Positions 22,363 through 27,953 of a stretch of 27,953 nt of DNA are shown piece after piece. Made by a program: the position numbers and the translations under genes. How positions within the stretch are numbered: position 1 is the first letter of the stretch; each line of letters starts with the position of its first letter. Location of the stretch: assembly GCA_025356615.1 (NCBI GenBank), contig JANXSH010000218.1, positions 1 to 27,953 on the forward strand, read 5' to 3'. This DNA comes from Planctomycetia bacterium (lineage in GTDB: Bacteria; Planctomycetota; Planctomycetia; Gemmatales; Gemmataceae). Under the pieces are notes generated by a model. The model had not been told where the DNA came from and did no database searches. It saw only the letters and a program-made list of their open reading frames with translations.

Positions 22363-22411
22363 TCTCACCGACCTCACCTTACACCTATGATGGCGAAGCG
22401 AGTGTCCGTAG

Positions 22412-23773
22412 ATGCCTCCTCTGAATATCCGGCGCATCCGCCGGGGCAGCGCCGACGCGACCGCCCAACTCATCACCTTGCGCTCGCAACTCGGCGCTCG
22501 AGGGAACATCGTCTCGCCGCGCGGCCGGGCGATGACGATGCAAGTCTTCGGCGAACCGCTGACGCCGATCCAGGTCGTCGAGCGCATCTGCGCCGACGTG
22601 CAGGCGCGCGGCGCGGCGGCCCTGTTCCATTACACCGAACGGTTCGACGAGGTCCGACTCTCCCCCGAGACACTGCGCGTCAGTCGCCGGGAGATGGCCG
22701 ACGCCCACGCCGCTGCGGACCCCGCGTTGCTCGAGACGGTCCGCCGGGTGCGGCAGAACATCATGGCGTTCCAGCACGGCATCCTCCACCGCAGCGCCTC
22801 GATGCCGATGGCGGGGCTGCACGAACTCCAGCTGCGCTACCGCCCCATGCGCCGCGTCGGCGTCCTCATTCCCGGCGGGGCGGCGGCGTACCCGTCCACG
22901 ATCCTGATGACCGTGGTCCCCGCGCAGGCGGCGGGGGTGAAGGAACTCGCCCTCGTCATGCCGCCGACGCCGTTCGGCGCGGGCAACCCCGTACTGCTCG
23001 CCGTCTGCCACGAACTGGGCATCACCGAGGTCTACCGCGTGGGCGGGGCGCAGGCCGTCGCCGCCCTCGCCTACGGCGTCGAGGGGATGCCTGCGGTGGA
23101 CATGATCGTCGGTCCCGGAAATATGTTCGTCGCCCTGGCGAAGCGGCACGTCTTCGGCACCGTGGCCATCGACTGCATCGCCGGGCCGAGCGAGGTCGTC
23201 GTCCTGGCCGACGAGACGGCCCGCGCCGACTTCATCGCCGCCGACATGCTCGCCCAGGCCGAACACTCGCCCGGCGCGAGCATCCTCGTCACGCCGCACG
23301 AGCCGTTGATCGACGCCGTCGATGCCGAGCTGGACCGGCAGTTGTCGGCCCTCTCGCGCGCGGAGCTAACGCGCGACAGCCTGGAGCGATTCGGCGCGCT
23401 GGTCCTGGTGCAAAACCTGGACGAGGCGATCGAGACGACGAACGCCCTCGCCCCGGAACACCTGGAGATCATGACCGCCGACGACAAGGCGGTGTGCGAC
23501 CGCATCGACAACGCCGGCGCGATCTTCCTCGGCCCCTACTCGCCGGTCGCCGTGGGTGATTACGCCGCCGGCCCCTCGCACACCCTGCCGACGGGTGGCA
23601 CCGCGCGGTTCGCGAGCGGCCTGTCCGCGTGCGACTTTCTGCGACGGAGCAGCGTCCTCTCGTTCACCCGCGCCGGCCTGGCCGAGATGGCCGGCGACGT
23701 GCTACGATTGGCGGGGGTCGAAGGACTGACTGCCCACGCGGAGAGCGTGCGGGTGCGGGTGGAGGGGGGATAG
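22412..23773 (+). CDS. hisD: Histidinol dehydrogenase
   Basis: A 453-residue HisD, which oxidises L-histidinol to L-histidine in two NAD-dependent steps. Conserved text includes RVGVLIPGGAAAYPSTILMTVVPA, VDMIVGPGN, the AGPSEVVVLADETA segment, DMLAQAEHSPGAS (zinc-binding Gln and His), APEHLEI (catalytic Glu-His) and VGDYAAGPSHTLPT (zinc-binding Asp and His). All expected active-site residues are present. The start MPPLNIRRI is at 22412; no strong ribosome site is seen. In many bacteria hisC follows directly; here hisC is 2 kb downstream beyond a HEPN cassette and a signal-peptidase-like gene. A diverged piece of the hisD 3' end recurs at 24894-24921. Confidence 0.95.
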   Translation: MPPLNIRRIRRGSADATAQLITLRSQLGARGNIVSPRGRAMTMQVFGEPLTPIQVVERICADVQARGAAALFHYTERFDEVRLSPETLRVSRREMADAHAAADPALLETVRRVRQNIMAFQHGILHRSASMPMAGLHELQLRYRPMRRVGVLIPGGAAAYPSTILMTVVPAQAAGVKELALVMPPTPFGAGNPVLLAVCHELGITEVYRVGGAQAVAALAYGVEGMPAVDMIVGPGNMFVALAKRHVFGTVAIDCIAGPSEVVVLADETARADFIAADMLAQAEHSPGASILVTPHEPLIDAVDAELDRQLSALSRAELTRDSLERFGALVLVQNLDEAIETTNALAPEHLEIMTADDKAVCDRIDNAGAIFLGPYSPVAVGDYAAGPSHTLPTGGTARFASGLSACDFLRRSSVLSFTRAGLAEMAGDVLRLAGVEGLTAHAESVRVRVEGG

Positions 23774-23814
23774 ACCAGCGGCGTAAGCAAACGAACACCG
23801 CAACGTAGAAGGAC

Positions 23815-24243
23815 ATGCGCGTGAAGAGGGACGACTGGCAACGGATCGTGGAAGAGAGGCTGCTCGCCACCCAGGCTCTCCTCGCGACCCGTCAATGGGC
23901 TTCGGCATACTATCTGGCTGGGTACGCCGTAGAATGTGGATTGAAGTCGTGCATCCTCGTCCGTGTCGCCTCGGAGCCGGAGGTGATCTTCGGGGATAAG
24001 AGGTATTCGGAAAAGTGCTGGACGCACACCATCGAAGATCTGGTGAAACTCGCAGGACTCGACGATGCCCTCGACGCGGATACCGCTTCGAACCCTGCCT
24101 TGGGCGCGAATTGGGTGATTGCAAGGAAGTGGAACGAGAAGAGCCGCTACCTGATGAAATCACAGGCGGACGCCCAAAATCTTTACGATGCGATAACGGA
24201 TGCCGCGAACGGGGTGATGCAATGGATCAAGATTCGCTGGTAA
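23815..24243 (+). CDS. HEPN-domain-like protein (142 aa)
   Basis: An all-helical 142-residue protein: RDDWQRIVEERLLATQALLATRQWASAYYLAGYAVECGLKSCILVRV, then HTIEDLVKLAGL and a final helix SQADAQNLYDAITDAANGVMQWI. The pattern (paired helices with AxYLAGYAVECxLK) is that of HEPN proteins, which serve as RNases in toxin-antitoxin and defence systems or as inactive partners. A clear RX4-6H RNase motif is not found; the nearest is an Arg-to-His spacing of seven residues in RYSEKCWTH, so activity is uncertain. The next gene starts inside its 3' end (22-base overlap), making a tight two-gene unit inserted between hisD and hisC. Confidence 0.65.
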   Translation: MRVKRDDWQRIVEERLLATQALLATRQWASAYYLAGYAVECGLKSCILVRVASEPEVIFGDKRYSEKCWTHTIEDLVKLAGLDDALDADTASNPALGANWVIARKWNEKSRYLMKSQADAQNLYDAITDAANGVMQWIKIRW

Positions 24244-24872
24244 ACGAGCAGATCGAGGCGGCGGCGGAATTCCTCAGCGAGTTCGAGAAGTCGATCCCTA
24301 TCGTGGTGGCTTTTTGGCTCAAAGAGCAGGACGAGGGGCGGTGGACCCTCTACATAGCCTCCGACCGGATCGACGAAATGCACCTCCAAACAGCTTACAT
24401 GGAGATGCTGCGGGTCAAGAAAGAGATCAACAACCCCAATTTCGACCCCTACCGCGTGACGCTCCTCGGACTACGCCAACCAATGGTCCGAGCCGCACTG
24501 GAAATCTACAAGAAGCATTCGGCCAAGATCCCCCTCCGCCTTCGCGACCGGACCTTCGGGGATGTCTATGCCGAGGAAGTCTATCTCATTCGAGGCCCCA
24601 CTGGAGACTACACGATGCCGAGCGGACGCGAGATGCTCAACCAGATCATCGATCAAGAAGCCGCTTACTTCCAGCAGCATGGAAGACCGCCTCGCAAGAT
24701 GAAACTTCCGGTCCTCATGGCCTACGACCTCGCCAAGTGCGGCAGGAACGAGGTGGGTGATCTCAGCGGGAAAGTTTTCAAAGACGGTATTACTGTTTTC
24801 GAGCAAGAGGGATTTCACGGCATGCGTGTGGAGATCATTCGCGATCGGAACGCCACATTGGAATTCGAGTAA
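24222..24872 (+). CDS. Partner protein of the HEPN gene, unknown family (216 aa)
   Basis: Starts MDQDSLVNEQIEAAAEFLSEFEKSIPIVVAFWLKEQDEGRWTLYIASDRID at 24222, inside the HEPN gene. The pattern is mixed alpha/beta: a helix, an IPIVVAFWLK strand, a GRWTLYIAS strand, a long amphipathic helix region (LQTAYMEMLRVKKEI), and a C-terminal half with LPVLMAYDLAKCGRNEVGDLSGKVFKDGITVFEQEGFHGMRVEII. No nucleotidyltransferase (GSxxxGxxxxxSDxD) motif is present, so this is not the classic HEPN-MNT pair. The overlap implies co-expression and probably complex formation; an antitoxin or effector role is only a guess. Confidence 0.6.
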   Translation: MDQDSLVNEQIEAAAEFLSEFEKSIPIVVAFWLKEQDEGRWTLYIASDRIDEMHLQTAYMEMLRVKKEINNPNFDPYRVTLLGLRQPMVRAALEIYKKHSAKIPLRLRDRTFGDVYAEEVYLIRGPTGDYTMPSGREMLNQIIDQEAAYFQQHGRPPRKMKLPVLMAYDLAKCGRNEVGDLSGKVFKDGITVFEQEGFHGMRVEIIRDRNATLEFE

Positions 24873-24893
24873 ATCGCAGTGGAAGTAAGGAGG

Positions 24894-24921
24894 CGAAGGG
24901 CTGACGGCCCACGCAGAGAGC
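24894..24921 (+). pseudogene. Diverged fragment of the hisD 3' end
   Basis: Bases 24894-24921 match 23719-23746 inside hisD at 25 of 28 positions. Read in the hisD frame both give EGLTAHAES, and all three differences (GGA/GGG, ACT/ACG, GCG/GCA) are synonymous third positions. The similarity fades on both sides. It marks the right border of the HEPN cassette. Confidence 0.75.
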
Positions 24922-24970
24922 AAATGGGAGCGTTCATCGGCGTTTACACCTTCTCGGGAGAGGCAAAAAC

Positions 24971-25711
24971 ATGAGCAACGAAGAACTGCGAACCTGGCTC
25001 GGCCTTCGACTCGCGGACCTGCTGGTCTACCTGTCGTTCATCCCGCTCGGTGCGATGTTTTTCATCGACGGTCGGGCCATCGAGATCGGCCTGGCCGTGA
25101 CGGCGCTTCTGCTGTCGCTCGCGGCCTGCGTCTTGGGAATGAAGTCTTCTCCCAAAGTGTCTCGGGCGGCCAACGCCATCAAGAAGTTCGCCTACCCGTT
25201 CGCGGTCTGCTTCGTGTTGCTCGTCATCGCGGTCCATTCGGTGCGGTCTTACCGGATCCCGCAGGACGGGATGTATCCGGGTCTGCCGGCGGGCAGCCGC
25301 CTGCTCGCCGTGCGCAGACCCTATCACGACTCGACGAGAGTCTCGCGTGGCGATATCGTGGTATTCGACCAGATGGTCGATGGCACGACGTACCAGTATA
25401 TCTGGCGGGTCGTCGGCTTGCCGGGCGACACCATCGAGACCACCCGCGATGCGCTGATCGTGAACGGCGAGCAACTCCGCAGGGAGGAGTCGCGAAGGGA
25501 TGGCTCGTTGGTCTTGTACCAAGAGACGAACGGCAGCGCGGTGTATGAGGTCGCCTACGACAGCGAGCCGACACCCGATCCCCCGCCTGATCGATCCCTG
25601 ACCGTGCCGGAAGGCCATTTCTTCGTCATGGGAGACAACCGCAGCCATGCGGTGGATAGTAGATACTCTGGCCCGATTCGGTTCGAGTCCATCGTGGGCA
25701 AGAAATGGTAA
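24971..25711 (+). CDS. Signal peptidase I homologue lacking both catalytic residues
   Basis: A 246-residue protein with three N-terminal hydrophobic segments (about 15-33, 37-57, 73-92) followed by the S26-family fold. Boxes are recognisable: YRIPQDGMYPGLPAGSRLLA in place of the catalytic-serine box, GDIVVF, YIWRVVGLPGDTIE (lysine box), and GHFFVMGDNRSHAVDSRYSGPI (GDNR-DSR box). The active-site serine (the residue before Met in the SGSM box) is Gly100, and the general-base lysine (K in YIKRAVGLPGD) is Trp145. Peptidase activity is therefore very unlikely, while the fold-defining boxes are kept. It may bind rather than cut substrates. The ATG at 24971 follows a GGGAGAGG-like site. It lies between the HEPN cassette and hisC. 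Confidence 0.8.
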   Translation: MSNEELRTWLGLRLADLLVYLSFIPLGAMFFIDGRAIEIGLAVTALLLSLAACVLGMKSSPKVSRAANAIKKFAYPFAVCFVLLVIAVHSVRSYRIPQDGMYPGLPAGSRLLAVRRPYHDSTRVSRGDIVVFDQMVDGTTYQYIWRVVGLPGDTIETTRDALIVNGEQLRREESRRDGSLVLYQETNGSAVYEVAYDSEPTPDPPPDRSLTVPEGHFFVMGDNRSHAVDSRYSGPIRFESIVGKKW

Positions 25712-25756
25712 GCGTATCCACATGATAAGAAGGTTTCTACGGGAGCCAGACCGCCT

Positions 25757-26833
25757 GTGAATGTCGTTGACTCCCTGTTCGACTACCTCCGCCCCTCCGT
25801 CCGCGCTATGGCAGGCTACGCCCCCGGCGAGCAGCCGCGCCAGGGCGACATCGTCAAACTCAACACCAACGAGAACCCCTACCCGCCCTCGCCGAAGGTG
25901 TTCGAGGCGGTCCGGGACGCACTGACGGGCGACCGCCTCCGCAAATACCCGGACCCCGTCGGCACCGCCTTCCGCCGGGCGGCGGGGCGCGTCCTCGACG
26001 TGGACCCCGACGGGATCGTCATCGGCAACGGTAGCGACGACATCCTGACGATCCTCACGCGCGCGTTCGTCCCGGCGGGCGGGCTGATCGTCTCGCCGAC
26101 GCCGAGCTACATCCTGTACCGCACGCTCGCCGAGCTGCAAGGCGCGCGCTTCGCCACCGTCCCCTTTACCGCCGACTGGGCGTTGCCGGACCCCTGGCCG
26201 CTGCCCGAGGCGAACCTGACGGCCCTCGCCAACCCCAACTCGCCCTCCGGGACGTTCGTCGGCCTCGCCGAGATCGAACGACTCGTGGCGCAGGTGCGCG
26301 GGCCGGTGCTGGTCGATGAGGCTTATGCCGACTTTGCGGAGGCCGACGCTATCCCACTCGCCCGCGCCGGCAAGGTGATCGTCTCGCGGACGTTATCGAA
26401 ATCCTACGCCCTCGCCGGTATACGGTTCGGCTACGCCGTCACGACGCCGGAGACCGCCGAGCAACTCGTCAAGGTGAAGGATTCGTACAACTGCGACGCC
26501 CTGAGCCTCGCCGCCGCCACGGCCGCGATCGAGGACCAGGATCATATGCTCGAGATGCGATCGCGCGTTCTGGCGACGCGCGCCCGGCTCGCCACCGCGC
26601 TGGCCGGCCTCGACTTCGCCGTCACGCCGAGCCAGGCGAACTTCGTCTGGGCACGGCGCGAGGGTCGCCCGCTGAAGCCGATCTTCGAGGAGTTGAAGAG
26701 GAGGAATATCCTCGTTCGCTTCATGGCCTACGAGGGTTATGGCGATGGCCTGCGCGTTTCCGTCGGCACCGACGCGGAGGTCGATCGCTTCCTGAACGAG
26801 ACGGCATCGATCGTCTCCTCTCGGGGGCTATAG
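25757..26833 (+). CDS. hisC: Histidinol-phosphate aminotransferase
   Basis: A 358-residue class I/II PLP aminotransferase of the HisC type, which makes histidinol phosphate from imidazole-acetol phosphate and glutamate. The start is a GTG at 25757, just before the HisC-like LFDYLRPSVRAMAGY. Key residues are seen: NTNENPYPPSP, YPDP (67), GNGSDDIL (phosphate-binding region near 90), NPNSPSG (Asn161), VDEAYADF (Asp187, Tyr190), the lysine box SRTLSKSYALAGIRFGYA (Lys215, Arg223), and LRVSVGT near the end. Length and order are normal. With hisD upstream it forms a split his operon. Confidence 0.94.
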   Translation: MNVVDSLFDYLRPSVRAMAGYAPGEQPRQGDIVKLNTNENPYPPSPKVFEAVRDALTGDRLRKYPDPVGTAFRRAAGRVLDVDPDGIVIGNGSDDILTILTRAFVPAGGLIVSPTPSYILYRTLAELQGARFATVPFTADWALPDPWPLPEANLTALANPNSPSGTFVGLAEIERLVAQVRGPVLVDEAYADFAEADAIPLARAGKVIVSRTLSKSYALAGIRFGYAVTTPETAEQLVKVKDSYNCDALSLAAATAAIEDQDHMLEMRSRVLATRARLATALAGLDFAVTPSQANFVWARREGRPLKPIFEELKRRNILVRFMAYEGYGDGLRVSVGTDAEVDRFLNETASIVSSRGL

Positions 26834-26856
26834 AGGACTCAGAGAAATACAAAGAA

Positions 26857-27134
26857 TGGGAAACGGATTGGACGGATCGAGCGGATTCACACAAATCATG
26901 CCAGAGAGGATCAATTCTTCTGATCCGTATTGATCGGGTGTGGCAAAACTTTCGGGAGGGGCATACGAGCGGAGGACGAAGCCCGACGCGCGAGCGAGGG
27001 AGGACTTTCACGTCCCCCGTCGTGGCCCGCTTCCCTCGCTGGCGCGTCGGGCTAAGAAATCCCCAGACGATTGCCCCGCCCGAAAGATTTGCCACACCCT
27101 ATTGATCCGCCTCATCCGTCCAATCCGTGTTCCA
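26857..27134. repeat. Nested long inverted-repeat element
   Basis: Three pairs of arms are nested. The outer pair is GGATTGGACGGAT (26867-) with ATCCGTCCAATCC (to about 27127). The middle pair is GGGTGTGGCAAA..CTTTCGGG (26936-26958) with CCCGAAAG..TTTGCCACACCC (27079-27101). The inner pair is AGCCCGACGCGCGAGCGAGGGA (26979-) with TCCCTCGC..GCGCGTCGGGCT (to about 27054). The element is palindromic over about 270 bases with no gene inside. It looks like a MITE or several repeats nested in each other. Confidence 0.75.
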
Positions 27135-27135
27135 T

Positions 27136-27260
27136 TCTCAGTAGAAGCAAATTGGCGGCCCGTCGATGTTACGTCCTGTTTTCCAAAACCATTATCGGGA
27201 CGGAGCTTGCGTTCATCTACCCCTCCACCTGCAAGGCATCCGAGTTTGCTTCTACTGAGA
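27136..27260. repeat. 125-bp stretch bounded by perfect 16-bp inverted repeats
   Basis: TCTCAGTAGAAGCAAA (27136-27151) and its exact complement TTTGCTTCTACTGAGA (27245-27260) enclose 93 bases without a gene. The size resembles the element at 11489-11614 but the ends are unrelated. No obvious target duplication is seen. The remaining bases to 27368 hold an AATCTACGCAATCTGCGGAT-type repeat string and no gene. Confidence 0.65.
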
Positions 27261-27368
27261 TCGAAGAAATGACGTTGGAGTTCCTCGAACCTGAATTCTC
27301 TGTACTCGTTATTTCGATCTGTGTAATCTACGCAATCTGCGGATGGACCGTGTCGGCTCCTCTGTGTT

Positions 27369-27953
27369 TCACTTCTTCTCGTTCGTGTCGGCGAGTTGCT
27401 CGAAGTAGAGCTTGATCGATCGCGCGTAGTCGTCGCCGTAGCGGGTCTTCATCTGTTGGACGAGGCGCGTCCGGAGTTCGCCGGGCAGTTCGCCCCAGCG
27501 CTTGCCGATGTACGGCGTCAGTTTCTTGGGGAGCATGCGACCGTCCACCGCGCCGCCAGGTGTCGCGCCTCGGGCGAGTTGTCCGCCCGCGCGGCGGAGG
27601 CCCTTCTCGGCCAGGCGCATCGAGCCGGTCGCCTCGCCGGGTTCGCCCTTGCCGAGTTGGTCCTGGGCGCGGTTCATCTGCGCGCGTGCCTCCCGGACCG
27701 AGTCGCCCGCCGCGCCGTTGCCCTTTCCTAAGTCCCGGCCCATGCGGGCGGCGGCCTGCTCGAGCGCCTTCGCTGCCTCCTCGCGCTGGGACTGTGAACC
27801 GGACTGGTTGCCCTGCTTCGCCATCGCCTGGGCCGACTTCATTTTGGCCTCGGCCTGGCGAACGGCCTTCCCCTCGGACGATCCGGGCATCTTGTCGAGA
27901 ACCTTCCCCAGGTCGCCTGCCTGTTTCACGAGTTCCTCCTGTCTGGCCCCTTG
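27369..27953 (-). CDS. C-terminal part of a coiled-coil, Ala/Gln-rich protein (cut by window edge)
   Basis: The minus-strand frame is open through the right edge (QGARQEELVKQAGDLGKVLDKMPGSSEGKAVRQAEAKMKSAQAMAKQG), so the GTG at 27929 is not taken as the start. The visible 194 residues are mostly alanine-, glutamine- and lysine-rich helix with a low-complexity GNQSGSQSQREEAAKALEQAAARMGRDLGKGNG stretch. They end in a conserved-looking tail LPKKLTPYIGKRWGELPGELRTRLVQQMKTRYGDDYARSIKLYFEQLAD. This matches the end of very large planctomycete proteins with N-terminal membrane segments and long helices that are often annotated as hypothetical; this is recollection only. The function is unknown. Confidence 0.7.
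   Translation of the reverse strand, partial: QGARQEELVKQAGDLGKVLDKMPGSSEGKAVRQAEAKMKSAQAMAKQGNQSGSQSQREEAAKALEQAAARMGRDLGKGNGAAGDSVREARAQMNRAQDQLGKGEPGEATGSMRLAEKGLRRAGGQLARGATPGGAVDGRMLPKKLTPYIGKRWGELPGELRTRLVQQMKTRYGDDYARSIKLYFEQLADTNEKK

Noticed and set aside
23815..24872. Classic HEPN-MNT toxin-antitoxin system
   Set aside because: The second protein lacks the GSxxxG...DxD nucleotidyltransferase motif and the first lacks a clear RX4-6H motif.

Overview
The window is GC-rich, almost fully coding DNA that looks like a chromosome segment of a planctomycete, probably near the Gemmata group. The reasons are a secreted WD40 protein with a short helical prefix, a Gld-type ABC operon followed by a large DUF4340 protein, C-rich and palindromic intergenic repeats, and a stand-alone Ro60 gene. 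This assignment is inference from gene content; no search was run.

Layout. Bases 1-3579 (minus strand) hold the downstream part of a surface-sugar operon: a GDP-fucose-synthase-like enzyme, a thiamine-dependent E1 alpha/beta pair and a DegT-type sugar aminotransferase that runs off the left edge. Its upstream partner, a heptose-phosphate (GHMP) kinase, lies at 6098-7171. The two halves are separated by an ATPase + TOPRIM-like nuclease pair (3975-5845), a likely anti-phage module. On either side of that module are duplicated, partly deleted copies of the kinase/synthase junction.

Bases 7437-14541 are accessory and include several broken genes. A PD-(D/E)xK nuclease gene is split by an in-frame TGA. 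A gene with an LTQACDL motif is split by a 126-bp miniature inverted-repeat element. A small membrane-protein gene carries an in-frame TAG. The centre of interest is 8538-9033: five tandem RNA-like units directly upstream of a Ro60/TROVE gene. All five share one two-helix architecture with conserved internal-loop sequences. Two carry a circularly permuted tRNA-like cloverleaf whose acceptor stem is closed by a GNRA tetraloop. They look like an array of bacterial Y RNAs (YrlA-like) for the adjacent Ro60 protein.

Bases 14699-22246 hold a Gld-like ABC exporter operon (ATPase, permease, GldG-like auxiliary protein, DUF4340 protein). Bases 22412-26833 hold hisD and hisC. These are separated by a HEPN-type two-gene cassette and by a signal-peptidase-I homologue that has lost both catalytic residues. 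The right end holds repeats and the C-terminal part of a coiled-coil protein on the minus strand.

A recurring theme is that three two-gene cassettes (ATPase/TOPRIM, the membrane pair, the HEPN pair) are each bordered by a second, partial copy of the neighbouring host gene.
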